The notes under the pieces: generated by a model
The model's input: only the letters and a program-made list of their open reading frames with translations
Database searches by the model: none
Told to the model about the DNA's origin: nothing
Origin: Dichetophora obliterata
Lineage: Eukaryota > Arthropoda > Insecta > Diptera > Sciomyzidae
Direction: 5' to 3'
DNA length: 64,000 nt
Assembly (NCBI GenBank): GCA_963920525.1
Contig: OY986438.1
Location: 180,584,888 to 180,648,887 of the forward strand
In this document: one piece after another, positions 10,143 through 21,865 of the stretch
Position numbering within the stretch: the first letter of the stretch is position 1
Layout of the letters: every line of letters starts with the position of its first letter
Program-made: the position numbers and the translations under genes

Positions 10143-12798
10143 CATGGGCATCCACAGGGGTTAAGGGGGCGCTTACCCCCCTAGGCAGCAAATTTTCTTA
10201 AAATCTATACATACAATCAAAAAGTCGTATGCTACAATCAAAAAATTTTACGGGAGAGTCAAAAAACTTTCTAAATTGTAATTGCAATCGTATGTTGCGC
10301 TCAAACTAAGGGATTTTAGAAATGTTTCTACTAAAAACGTCGTTTTTGTTTGTAGGAGTGCACAATATAGCAATATACTTTTTTAAGGTATATTTATAAA
10401 TAAAGCTGAGCTAAACCATGCATGCATTTTTAAATGGTATGTTGTACCTGTCTCAGTGACAAGTTACGATACCATTTTATTTGCCCTTGTTTCACAGGCA
10501 CTTTTCAATACGTATTCTTACACTCAAAAAATTTTATGTGTAAATATAACCAATAACTGCGTCCATTCTATGAATTTTATTCGTAGTTTTCAGTCACGAA
10601 TAGGATTCGTAGATTGGACGTAGTTTAATACATATTACAAATATTTTATTCGTATTCGTACAAAAACAAATGTATATTGAACGAATACATTTGTTACATT
10701 TATCAGAGCTGTAAAAGATTTGATAAATTTGATTTTATCTACAAAAAAGTGAATTAGTGAATAACGAAATAAGAATGCATTCAATGAATGAATTAAAAAT
10801 TGATTTATAAACAAAATTTTTAATTCACATTTATTTTTAAAAAAATGATTAATTATTCATATCAATTATTCAATTTCGTTATTCAGAATTTTTTTATTCA
10901 TTTGAATAATATTCACAAAAAATGCTATTCACAGAGAATTTCAGAATTTTCAATTATTACCTTTTTCAATTATTACTTTTATTCATTATTAAATTTTCAT
11001 TCACTATTAATTTTTTATTCATTATTCATTTGTTATTCAATATTAATTTTTTGTTCATTATTCACCTGTTATTCATTATTAGTTTTTTATTCATTTATTA
11101 TTCGTTATTTATTTTTTATAAATTTTTATTTATGGCTAAATGTAAAATGTATAAAAAATTAATAAAGAATAACAAATAAATAGTGAATAAGAAATTAATA
11201 ATGAATAAAAAATTAATAATGAATAACAAGTGAATAATGAATTAAACATTAATAATGAATGACAAATGAATAATTAATAAAAAATTAATAATGAAGAACA
11301 AATGAATAATGAATAAAAAATGAATAATGAATAAAAAATTAATAATGAATAACAAGTGAACAATGAAGTAAACATTAATAATGAATAAAAAGTGAATAAT
11401 GAATTAAACATTAATAATGAATGACAAATGAATAATTAATAAAAAATTAATAATGAAGAACAAATGAATAATGAAAAAAATGAATAATGAATAATGAATA
11501 AAAAATTAATAATAAATAACAAGTGAACAATGAAGTAAACATTAATAATGAATAACAAATGAATAGTGAATAAAAAATGAATAATGAAGAACAAATGACT
11601 AATGAATAAAATATGAATAACGAATAAAAAATGAATAATGAATAAAAAAAAATAATTGAAAATTTTTATGTAGTTATTCAGTTGTACTTCAAATTCTGAA
11701 TATGAATGGCGATTTTACATTTACTAATAACAAAAAAAAAAACATACTATCTTAGCTGCTGTTTGAACCACGGTTTTTTAGCTTACTCTTTCAGTAAACT
11801 ACGGCCACCTTGCAGTCATACATTTTCTTATAATCGGTAATTGTTCAAAAAACTTCGTTTCAAAAAATTGTTCGGTTGTAAATTTTTTAAACTCAATAAA
11901 TACTAAATAGTACGAGGCCATTAGTAAATACTACGAATGCAATGGAAGAAATTACGATGTTATTCTTACGAGAAATTCAGGACTGATAAGGAATGATATC
12001 CCTATTAGTCGAAGATCATTCTTCGGAGCAACAGATGGTAAGAGGCATTTAAGCCAATAACGCTTATGAACTTCGATGATAAGCGAACTTATGTTCTAAA
12101 GTAATTAAACACAAAAGAACACAAAGTAAAATTAATTTAAAAAACTAAATGCTTTCCCAAAAGTCGACTTAAAAAAATAATTTTTATGTCATAAAGATGA
12201 TCCAATTTGGATAATTTTTTAATATTTCGTACACTTAATAAAATTGCTAACAATCTTGCAACATTTAAATTTAAGAAAATTGCAGCGATCTAGGCGAGGG
12301 AAAAGCTTCTGATTTAAAAGCGAAAAAAATTAGGAGATTCTGAATTAAGTAAGCTAATTTTAAATCATGCACTAATTTTTAAAAAAATCTGATGGCAAAT
12401 TCTTTTTAAGAAAACGCTTTTACATTAGAATATCTTATGGTCAAAATTTTTTTTATGACTAAAATTTATATAGGAAACTCGATTTGAAACATTTCTTTTA
12501 TACTTCTTCAAATTCACGTTTTTGAACAGACGTTTTTAACAGACGTAATTTTGAGAGTTTTCTGAATTTACAAAAAAAAATAAATTGCATGATACGAGAA
12601 ATATTTTTACCCCATCTTTGAAATATATATAATTTTCTTATATGTACAAGCGTGTGTCAACCAGCGTATCATGATAACAAAATAAGTACCAACAATTTCA
12701 GCAAATAGAATTATATAGGCTTAATTTTCCTTATGTGCATTCTAGACTCCTTTATGCCTTTGCCCCTCCCCTTAGAACAAATCCTGGGGACGCCCTTG
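10143..12798. mobile_element. hAT-like element with 8-bp target duplication
   Basis: The left end CATGGGCATCCACAGGGG and inverted right end CAAGGGCGTCCCCAGGAT match at about 13 of the first 16 bases. They are bordered by identical 8-bp sequences AAAGTTAG at 10135-10142 and 12799-12806. An 8-bp duplication and CA-starting short inverted ends are hallmarks of hAT transposons. The 2656-bp interior has no readable transposase. It contains an AT-rich foldback at about 10846-11645. Confidence 0.7.
10846..11645. repeat. AT-rich minisatellite arranged as a foldback
   Basis: The left half (10846-11125) is made of TTATTCATTATTAATTTTTT-like units. The right half (11160-11645) is made of the reverse complement, AATAATGAATAAAAAATTAA-like units interspersed with AACAAATG and AACAAGTG. 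The junction near 11140 makes a large imperfect palindrome. Apparent reading frames of about 85-105 residues in the left half are only translations of the repeat. Confidence 0.8.
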
Positions 12799-12981
12799 AA
12801 AGTTAGTGTTCAATTAATCGATTGTTGGCACTTATCCCATACTATAAAATCCCATACAAATGAAAAATATTGTATAACAAGTGAATATACAAGATTATTT
12901 CAGTAAAAATCAAGTCTGTATTGAAATTTGCGATTTAAGATTGCACTATGCGCCACCATGCTTGTGATCGGTATGCCACTA

Positions 12982-13585
12982 TTTTTTCTTATAGATTTCG
13001 GTCCGCTGAACACGAAAATCGTAATAAAAATTTTTTTTATGGATAGGCTTTCGAGATATATATTTTTGAATTTTTGACCCGATTTTTTTGGATATAGCTC
13101 CATACATATTACCATATCTTCAGTTTTAATTACCGATTGGGTTATAATAAATATCAAATTAAAGAAAAAAAATTTACTTCAAATTTGATTCATCAAATTT
13201 GCTTATCTAATAACTAGTTTTTGCTCATTCGAAGGAAATATTAAAAAGAAGTAATTTTTTCAGTGAAAATTAAAATCACAAAATTCCTTCAAAAATTAAC
13301 AAAAATAGAAGACACCAAAATATGCACAGTTTATCATTTTATGCATGAAGATGAATTTATAAGAAAAAGGAATGAGCAATTGATGAAGAAAATTTATGGA
13401 AGAATAACGAAGTTAGAGACAACAATATGAAGGTACCAAAAATGAAATTTTTTCCGTTTTTTTAATTTTATTTAAAATAATTTAATTTTATTTTTTGTAA
13501 AGTTAATGTTTAGGTAAAATTTAATTAATGTAATGGTAAATGTATATTTTAAAAGTGATTTCGGCTCCTTTTTTGTTATCGATAG
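12982..13585. repeat. Large inverted repeat, left arm
   Basis: This arm runs from TTTTTTCTTATAGATTTCGG to TTGTTATCGATAGT. It is matched in reverse complement by 13976-14554 with moderate divergence and small indels. Conserved blocks include GTTCAGCGG(T)CCG, ATATGGTAA and TGCACAGTTTATCATTTTAT. The 390-bp spacer is unrelated. Function is unknown; foldback transposon or hairpin-RNA locus are possibilities. Confidence 0.8.
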
Positions 13586-13975
13586 TCGATAGAAGAAAAA
13601 TAAATCACTCTTATAAATATATTATTATTTAAAAAAATGCATACCTAGAGCTGGAAGACCATTCCGTAAAAAATGATTGAGACGTATGGCATATCAAACT
13701 TGGTGGCCACAGTTGATCAAGACTTGTGGGTGTCATTACAAAGTTCTGCTCATATGTTTTTTGGAGGTTATGAAGAAATAGATATATGTATGTTTTTTTT
13801 TGTTAGTCACATATTCACCGCATACGTAACAAATATCGTCGGGATAGTTATTGCACAAAAAAACTCAATCAATGCACAAGAAAATCAAACTCTGTGCAGC
13901 ATCGGACATATAAGCAAACTTAAAATTGTTTGAAGGTTTTTATGATGTGAAAGTCTTTGCCATGTTCTGGCATCA

Positions 13976-14554
13976 ACTATCGATAACAAAAAAGGAGTCG
14001 AAATCACTTTTTAAATATACATTTACCATAACTTTAAAAAAATTTGACCTAAACATTAACTTTACAAAAAATTAAATTAAATTATTACCGAAAAAAATTA
14101 AATTTTTGGTACCTTTACCTTGTTGTCTCTTACTTCGTTATTCTTCCATAAATTTTCTTCATCAGTAGCTCATTCTTTTTCTTAAAGAGCCATCTTAATG
14201 CATAAAATGATAAACTGTGCATATTTTGGTGTTTTCTAGTTTTGCTAATTTTTTTACGATTTTTCGATTTTATTTTTCACTGAAAGAAATAATTCTTTTT
14301 TTATATTTCTTTCGATTGTGCAGAAACTACTCAACAGATTAGGAAAATTGATGAATTAAATTTAAATTAAACTTTTTTTTGGTATATATTATAAAATCGG
14401 TCAAGTAAAACGGAAGATATGGTAAAATGTATGGAGCTATATCCGAAATAATCGGGCCAAAAATTAAAAAATATACATCTCGAAAACCTATCCATAGAAA
14501 AATTTTTTATTGCGATTTTCGTGTTCAGCGGTCCGAAATCTATAAGAAAAAAAA
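13976..14554. repeat. Large inverted repeat, right arm
   Basis: This is the reverse complement of the left arm at 12982-13585. It starts ACTATCGATAACAAAAAAGG and ends CCGAAATCTATAAGAAAA. Open frames here and in the left arm on the minus strand are shadows of the repeat with no recognisable motif. Confidence 0.8.
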
Positions 14555-14599
14555 GTAAGCAGTGAGGGGACTGCCAACCGAAGCGAAAACCTATATATA

Positions 14600-15380
14600 A
14601 AATATTAGTATTCCCTGGAAGACTTTGTTCTGCCACGGACCGCTTTACTGCTTTATAAAAATTTTCACGCTAATCGGAAAAACTTTATATATTTTCACTC
14701 CCTCAGTCTTTGTTTATATCTTTCAAAATATTTTTTATTCAGATAGAATTTTTATTTTATAATTACACCAAACTATATTATTACATTTGAATTGAATATT
14801 GCTTATATAAAAATAAAATACAGGGAGCACTTTTGAATGAAAAATAATCCCCATAAAATAAAATAAATTTTATATTTTTTTTTTTATGATCTTTTGTTTG
14901 ATTCGTCTTGCAGTCTCTTTTAATGCTTGCATTTGAGACCTTGCTACAAGGAAAACAGAAAACATAGCAAGCAAAGTGCAGTCTATTTTCTGCACCCGAT
15001 TTGGTTCATCCGTACATCCGGTTCATCATTAATTAAATTATGGGTATTAATATAAAAAACAGGGTAACACACTTAAACTTAAACACTTAAACTTTAAACT
15101 TATTTAAATAATTAATATACACATAAAATACGTATACATAGAATTTGTATTTACACAAATTTCATTGAATTTCATTTACATTATTTTCACTGTTTGCGTT
15201 AATAATTGAATTATATTCTAAAAAAGATACTATAGGCGTATGGTAGCTGAAATAAGAAACAAAAAATTTTTGGACGATGCAGTCCCAGACATGATAAAAT
15301 TATTATTAGGTAGCCTTGAACACTACTTATTTTCTCACGAGCTGCTACTATCGAATTTCACACAACAGAAAACAATATAA
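14600..15380. other. Non-repetitive stretch; one unidentified short frame
   Basis: Mostly AT-rich single-copy-looking sequence. One open frame at 15222-15380 (+) reads YYRRMVAEIRNKKFLDDAVP and then DMIKLLLGSLEHYLFSHELL. It has ordinary amino-acid composition, so it could be a remnant of an exon or transposase, but no start, splice context or family is apparent. Confidence 0.3.
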
Positions 15381-15384
15381 AGTG

Positions 15385-15530
15385 CGTGTGTCACACACAT
15401 TTTCAGCTTTCAGCGGAGTCAATAGTTGGCAACTGTTTTTTTTTTAAATTTCAGTGAGAAACCTTTGCAATTAAATGATCCATTCACAATAGGTGGCTCC
15501 TCTGAATGCAGCCAATGTGTGTGACACACG
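15385..15530. repeat. Perfect 17-bp inverted repeat, 112-bp loop
   Basis: CGTGTGTCACACACATT at 15385-15401 is exactly reverse complemented as AATGTGTGTGACACACG at 15514-15530. It could be the ends of a tiny MITE or a chance GT/AC palindrome. No target duplication was recognised. Confidence 0.55.
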
Positions 15531-16403
15531 TTCTCTATTTTGTTTTCTTTTGTTTGGCTTTCGATGGTTGAAACACAAAATGTCACTCCTACCTATTACT
15601 TATTATACCATGTCTCAGTCACAGAATATACTGGCGACATTTATAAAATTACAAATGTTTTTATGTTGGTCATGAAACTCAAACACAAGCTCTTGGATAT
15701 TGGCTACCAGGCGCTCAGTTTTTTTCGTTTGACATGATTTTGACAGAATTGCAGGTATTGTCGAAAAGGAATCAAAACAAACACAGGATATAAGGGGTAC
15801 TTTTTAAAGTTTCTCCGAATAGAGCCTACCTGGGGCCGAATTGCAGCATTCGCCGAAGTAACAATTTTAGCCATATATTAATTCTTGCAGAGCTTATACT
15901 GCTATCTTATATAGCAGCAAGCTTCAACTATAGATTTAGTAGCACTACTAAAGCTCTTGCAGAGAATATATAAGGCTACTTTCTTGTGACAAGTGTTTGC
16001 GCAAACAGTCTGTGTGGCCTGTTTGGCCCTTTAACGAAGAGCGAAATATGAAAAGGTTGAAATAAGAATATTATGTTTTCAAATTGTAAATAGTGCGGAC
16101 ACGTGTGTTAAGTTTGTGTTAGTTTGAATAAAAATATTATAAAAACTGTGTAAATAAAACTATAAAATGCCGAGGAAATGTTCAATTTGCAAAAAAGCAA
16201 AAAACCAAGTTTAACCAAAAATCAACTGCAAAACTGGAACATAAAGAAACTCGAGTTGAACAGCTGATTTTGACAACTAGCTCGATTTTGTCTGCTTTCT
16301 ACTTCATTCCTCTCCGAGTCAGCCCTACCTGGATATTCTGCCATGCTCGCTGTCTGTATTGATGACGAGAGTTACTCGGAAAATCACTATGACGCAAAAC
16401 AAA

Positions 16404-16460
16404 GATTTACCCTCTACCAAAATCGTTCAACGCGCCTAAAGAAGTTTTCACTTCAAAAAT
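16404..16460. repeat. 57-bp dispersed repeat, copy 2
   Basis: Identical to 38-94, same orientation. Here it is followed by AGTGATATACCGATTAC instead of TCTGAAAAAAATTAC. Confidence 0.75.
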
Positions 16461-16689
16461 AGTGATATACCGATTACAGAATTTTTTTTCATTTTGACGC
16501 ATAGTGTTATTTATATTATATAATTATTTATAAATATATAATCAATATTCGTTTCGTAATCTTAGAAAGTAGTAGGACAATAAAAAAAAATTATTTTTCA
16601 TAAAAAATCTTTATTTACATATATTGCACTAAATTCTCACCAACTATTTTGCGAAACAAACTATTAAAATTAATCAAAATTTAAAGATA

Positions 16690-16840
16690 TGATAATCTAG
16701 TGGTAGCGAGCTTGACTGTCACTCAGGGGTCTCGGGTTCGAAACCTGACTGGGCCATGGTCGCATGCTTTAACCTTTCTTTCCTTATGTCTAATCAAAAG
16801 AACTTTAAAAGGTCTAAAGATCTGCCGACACCTTAAAATA
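16690..16840 (+). mobile_element. tRNA-like SINE head and short body
   Basis: The start resembles a tRNA gene: TAATCTAGTGGTAGCG fits the pol III A box and GGGTTCGAAACC fits the B box, at normal spacing. About 85 bp of non-tRNA body follows, ending ACACCTTAAAATA, which runs directly into an ACCTT pentamer array. A tRNA-like head plus unrelated body plus simple-repeat tail is the SINE layout. No second copy or target duplication was found here. Confidence 0.55.
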
Positions 16841-16988
16841 ACCTTACCTTACCTTACCTTACCTTACCTTGCCTTACCTTACCTTACCTTACCTTACCTT
16901 ACCTTACCTTACCTTACCTTACCTTACCTTACCTTACCTTACCTTACCTTACCTTACCTTACCTTACCTAACCTAACCTAACCTAACC
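16841..16988. repeat. (ACCTT)25 array switching to (ACCTA)4
   Basis: Twenty-five ACCTT units (one is GCCTT at 16871) are followed by four ACCTA units and ACC. It follows directly on the SINE-like body and is probably an expanded tail. ACCTA is a rotation of CCTAA, the complement of the TTAGG motif. With only four units in interior DNA, this is more simply a T-to-A variant. Confidence 0.9.
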
Positions 16989-17329
16989 ACACTATGAATT
17001 AATGATTATAAGAATAAACGCTGAGCCACAAAACTGTTTTCATTACTTTTTTTTTCTTTAAAATTATGATACAATGGATATGGTTATCAAGTTTAACGAG
17101 CTAGTTTTAAATTATTTTTCTCAATTAAAAAAGACAATTTATTTAACGATAGTTATATTTCAAAAAAGGATTATTTATACAACTTTTCTAAATACAATAC
17201 ATTCTATCAATATTTTACGTGATCAATATCTACTACCACTGACTATTAAATGCCGCAAATATTTAATAAGAAAATTCATAACTCTTAAAATTTCGATATT
17301 GTTCAAACTTTCACATCGTTAAAAATAAA

Positions 17330-18450
17330 AATATGCTATCAATTTGTGTTTTTATGAGCAAGCGGATGATGAGTTTTGCACACTTTAAAGTAACGCCTAC
17401 TGTTGTTTATAGTAAGTTACACACACATTAACATTCACATACACACACACATAGACACGTTCTTGAACTTAACCACTAGTGTACAAGCCACATAAATTTG
17501 TACGCTTATTCTTCTTCATTCAGCACCGCTTCGCCGCCACGCTATAAACCTTGGCAAATAGGTGGCATTAGTGTTGGTTGCCAACATTTTATAACCGCAA
17601 ATATTTGCAGTTAAATGCGTTTTGAATGTTCCCGTTTGTTGTTGGTTGTTGATGACTGTTGTTGTTGTTGTTGTTGTTGGTTGTTGCTCTGATCTTGTTA
17701 TGCATGTCGGCGGTTTTTATGATGGTTTTTGATATTTATTATAGTTTTATGGGTGGAATGGGGAGTGGTTGGGCGTCTGCCGCAACCAATTTAACCACTA
17801 TCATCGTCACAATATTAACTCTTATTAAAAGCTATTTACTTATATTCTATAAAGACCGCAATGTTGCATGGAAATGAAAGCAAACGCAAATTAAACCTAA
17901 CTCGCTCACCTAGAAAACGGTTCACATTAAAATTAATTATCAAATTAAAATTGAAAAATTATTACTATCGTAAATTTTCGCACTTTATCGCTATAAAGGA
18001 GCAGCAAAGCCTTCATAAAGCTGCCCACTATTGTTTGGACAACTAACTCGATTTTGGGCTACGCCATTCTGTGTTGTTTTTATCTGGTTCACACATCTTT
18101 CTAGCAAACCTTGTGCATGTATTTTATTTAAAATTTTACGAGCGTGAGACTTTTTATTCAGTGTCATTGCAAGTTTGCCATGTGCTGATGATGTTTTTGT
18201 TGTTGTTGTTGTTGTAGTTGCTTTTAGTGGATACTTTTGATATGCCATATGGTTATTTTATGGGACATAATGACATTTCCACTTGTGCGGTCTTTTGCGG
18301 TATGCTGATGATTTTGCATATTTTTCCGGATGTTATTTTTGTGGGCAGCAACTTGTATGGTATTTCATAAAATGGGGCGGTGGCATGTGGGTGGAGGATT
18401 GATAGCCATAGTTTTCACCAGCTTTAGCTAAGGTTGTAGGCAATTGAAGT
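17330..18450. other. Single-copy-looking stretch with (TTG)n microsatellites
   Basis: No gene or transposon was recognised. There is a (TTG)n run at about 17655-17680 and a second TTG-rich run near 18200-18218. The hydrophobic open frame at 17659-17877 begins inside the first microsatellite and has no splice or promoter support. Confidence 0.4.
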
Positions 18451-18737
18451 TTTTTTCTATAATTTTTATACGATATAACATAAAAGTTTTAATGGCAAAA
18501 GTTAAAATATTTTACTATCCAGGGTCATTTAGGAGGCAAAAAGTGTAGAAAAAAAAGAAGAAAAACTGACTCCTTTATGCGATAAAATAGTAAATATTTT
18601 CTTGAGACACGGTTTGTGTGATAGCAACTTTATGTTTAGTTATTAAAATCAGACAGCCAGAAAGTTTTAATAGTTATTTCATGAATAAAAATGTATCTTT
18701 TGTATGCATACATATATATTTTTATTCCCCTCACACC

Positions 18738-18790
18738 AGTAGCGTAGCAAGGGGGGCGGACCGCCCCGGGTGCACAGCCAGAAGAGGTGC
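18738..18790. mobile_element. Isolated hAT-type terminus-like sequence
   Basis: CAGTAGCGTAGCAAGGGGGG followed by a GC-rich palindromic stretch resembles the CAGTGGCGTAGC-type ends common to several insect DNA transposons. No matching opposite end or duplication was located within the window, so this is either one end of a decayed element or coincidence. Confidence 0.35.
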
Positions 18791-19821
18791 AAAATTAACA
18801 AAAAGTTTTTTCAACATTAATCTGTATTATAATGTACAATTTTTGGTATAAATAAAAATTTTCTTTTAATAGGAGCGCATAATTTAATATCTGAGTAAGG
18901 TAATGTAGGGTGAGTTGAGACATGTTACGGTTTTTTGCCGATAGGTGTGCTAGAATGAACTGTTTGTTTTTGGTACATTTATAAAGCTAGACATTAGGCG
19001 CAGCTTTTGGCATCATTAGATTGATAGGTATCATATAAAAAGAAATGTTATTTTGACTTTGAAACATTATGAAAAAAATGTGGTGATTTGAGAAAAGTGG
19101 AGTGATTTGAGAGAAAACAGAAAACCGAATAAAATTGAAATTTAAATGGTGTGAAATCTTTATTTTATGATCAGAAATGACAAATAAAAGTTGAATTAAT
19201 CCGATTCGGAGTCACAAATAGCCAAAAATCCAAAAATTTTGATCATCTTGGCACATTTGAGATGTAATTCGTCGTTAGCGCCAAGTCCAAGCAATTGTTA
19301 ACGATTTTGGGCACATGCAGAATTTCAATTACTTTTCCTTCATAGTTCATACACCATGCATAGTGTGACCATCTGTCCCATTTACTCGGGGCATGTCCCC
19401 GAATTTCGGCAATTCTCCCGTTGTAGCCAAATCGAACCAAATGTCCCGAAATTCTGCCACAAAAAATATTTTATTCATATAGAAAAAATTGGTTCAAATG
19501 TACCAAATATTTCATCATCGTTTATTTCAAGTATTATCGCTTACAAAACTTATACAAATTATTGCTTTAATATAATAGTATGAAATATAAGAATACTTGT
19601 ATAAAAGCCCGTCCTATGACGGGTACTCCGCACATTTCCTTTGTGGAGCCATTTGCCGAAAGCACTTTTTCTCTTTTTAAAGCTTAATTTTTTATTCACT
19701 TAATTTTTGTTATATACAAATATACCATTTTAAATAACACTTTAAGTATTGAATCAGAAATGAAAAATTAGTTCAAGTGTAAAAGTGCAAAAAAACGAGT
19801 TTGGCAACAATCATACTTATA

Positions 19822-19823
<2 letters not shown>

Positions 19824-19853
<30 letters not shown>
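19824..19853. repeat. (TA)15 microsatellite
   Basis: Uninterrupted alternating TA run. Confidence 0.95.
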
Positions 19854-19855
<2 letters not shown>

Positions 19856-20510
19856 ACTTTACAAGCTGTTTTTGCAACCATTTTATACATAGCAACTCAG
19901 GTGTCATTTCGTGGCTGATAGAATTATATTTTTTGGTACAATCCATTAAAAGAATTTCATTAAACTCGTCATAACTTATTTATAAAAGAATGAAAAAAAA
20001 GAAGTATATCAAAAACGTACTATTATAAAAACCCTATCTTGTCACTGATAAGTATCAAATGAATTTTCTGTGCATACTTTCAGGCTGGACATTTATGAGG
20101 ACAGTATATGTTGTAAAAGCACTGTAAAAACGGCAAACAAATTACAGTTTGAGTGAGACCGTGCACAGAGCAGTATGCTTGCCTTTTACGTATTAAGATT
20201 AGTACTAGATTACTTAAGTCCAAAATATTACTACAATATTACTACTTTCGGCAACTTTGGGTGTAAGTTCAAGTGCTTTTATTTGACGTTGTTTTGACAG
20301 AGTATCATTTAGAATGGTAGGAAAGAAAACAATGCAAATAAAGTTTACTTTTCCCTCCGATCCTGAACTACCTAATTAGGATTTCTATAATTAAATTATG
20401 TAGCAGTTCAGGAAATTCTTTGAAATTTAGTTTGTAATAAATCTTTGTAATTTCTAGTCTGTAAGAATTTTGTTCATAGACCGAATAAATACAAATATAA
20501 ATAGACAGTA

Positions 20511-21339
20511 CCCAGTGGGCATTTTAGCTAGCGATACGCAAAAGAATGCATGCTAGTAGTGCTCTTGTTGGCGTCAATATACCTTCCATGATCGTTGCAT
20601 TGATGAGTGCTTCTGTAAGGCCTACCTTTTGAAGGTTTGGAGTCTTTTCCTGTTATTTTATATAAAAAATTTTTTAAAAAATTTTTAAAAATTATAAATG
20701 ATCAGATCAATTAAAAAAAAAAATGAAATCTTAAAGAAAAAACAAAAAAAAAATTATTTTTTTTTGTCCGACGTGGGACGCCAACCCAGGTCTCCGAAAT
20801 CTAACACATTGCATATCACATTATATGAAAACTTTTATATGGAAAACTTCTAAGTCTTTTCTATTATTTTTGTATGAAGAAATTTACAAAAGAATCCAAA
20901 AAAATTTTTAAATTTAAAAATTTGTAAAAAATTTAGATTTTAAAAAAAAATACAAAAAAAATTTTTTTTGGGCCGAGCTGGGTTGCGAACCCACGCTCCC
21001 GAAAACTTACTTTCATTTGTAATGATGCAAAATAAGCTGAATTTTGTTATCAACTGAGGTGGACGAGAGGGTAAGATACCAGACCGCCAGCTGAGAGGAC
21101 GCTGGTTCAAATCTGAAATTTGTCAAAAGTGTTTTATTTCAAGTTCATATTTATATTGCTTTTCTATCTAATGTACATTCTAAAGAAGGGCTTCTAGCAG
21201 GCTTCTTAAGAGTCGCGAGAGAGGAAAGCCTAGAAAATTTTCTCGTTTCATATAAAAAAGCTTCGACGGAAGGGCTAAGAAATCCGTATGATGGCCTGCT
21301 TGCTAGAAGCGCTTCAAAGACCTGCTTTTGCCCACTGGG
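20511..21339. mobile_element. CCCAGTGGG-family MITE, copy A
   Basis: It is bounded by CCCAGTGGGCATTTTAGC on the left and TTTTGCCCACTGGG on the right, flanked by TA on both sides. It shares with copies B (42.3 kb) and C (54.8 kb) the end block with GGCCTTACAGAAG and CATCAATGCA (in reverse here), the tRNA-like core, and a GGGAGCNNGGGTTCG-type unit present twice in diverged form (about 20768-20800 and 20970-21005). It runs in the opposite orientation to B and C and has no open reading frame. Confidence 0.8.
21055..21118 (+). other. tRNA-like segment inside MITE copy A
   Basis: GGTGGACGAGAGGGTAAGA followed about 30 bases later by GCTGGTTCAAATCTG resembles pol III A and B boxes at tRNA spacing. 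Corresponding segments lie on the minus strand in copies B (42549-42610) and C (55080-55140). It does not fold into a convincing functional tRNA. Confidence 0.5.
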
Positions 21340-21534
21340 TACTTGCCAGCGGTTCGTTTTGCTATGACCACGGTGATATGCTGAAACACTGGGCACACGG
21401 CAGCATGGTAGAAGGATAGAGGTATATGCAGCGCTGACTGTGCTCTCTTTCCATACTGCCATGTTTGTCAAATTTAGCTGTGAGGCGAATGGAAACAAAA
21501 GAAAATAAAGGAAAAGTTTTACTTCGTTTTGACA

Positions 21535-21865
21535 ATTCCGGCAGTATATTTTGAAAGAGAACAGAGAACTTCAGTTGAAAAATGCCACGATTTGTCAGGA
21601 ATTGTTTATAATAAAAATTTTATTGAAGAACTTACAATGCAATTAAAAATATTGTCTGAAATACTAAAAGAATCGAAAAATCGAAAAATTCGTGAGAGTG
21701 AACGAAACGATTCCCACGCAAATAAAAATCGGCGTTTTGCTAGAGCAATAAAGATTGATGATCCAGTTTGCGTAACAACTCATATGTTGAGCAATTCAAC
21801 AAAAGAAATATCATCCAAGTTTGTCCCAAGACGTGATGGTGCATACTTCCAAGTGCGTAGGCAGG
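21535..21865 (+). pseudogene. LTR-retrotransposon integrase C-terminal fragment
   Basis: The frame reads through ERTSVEKCHDL-like sequence, a charged helix (ELTMQLKILSEILKESKNRK) and then VTTHMLSNSTKEISSKFVPR followed by RDGAYFQV. The pattern THxLS...K.FxP+RDGPY is the C-terminal region of Ty3/gypsy-type integrases. Catalytic domains are absent upstream. The match stops at about 21865, where the sequence turns into TAGGCAGGGGCCAGGGGGCA, a DNA-transposon-like terminus, so the remaining frame to 22041 is unrelated. It is a dead fragment. Confidence 0.65.

Noticed and set aside
10845..11179. Two overlapping open frames of 85 and 105 residues
   Set aside because: They are translations of the TTATTCATTATT minisatellite in two frames, with no independent coding signal.
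16700..16981. 93-residue frame ending in a Leu-Thr-Tyr-Pro repeat
   Set aside because: It spans the tRNA-like head and the ACCTT array; the repeat peptide is just the pentamer read in frame.
16966..16988. Interstitial telomere (TTAGG-type) tract
   Set aside because: Only four ACCTA units continuing an ACCTT array; a base change within the array is sufficient explanation.
17659..17877. Leucine-rich frame MLLLLLLVVALILL
   Set aside because: The leucine run is a (TTG)n microsatellite; nothing else supports a gene.
21151..21498. 115-residue minus-strand frame
   Set aside because: It overlaps the end of a MITE and adjoining unrelated DNA; no motif.
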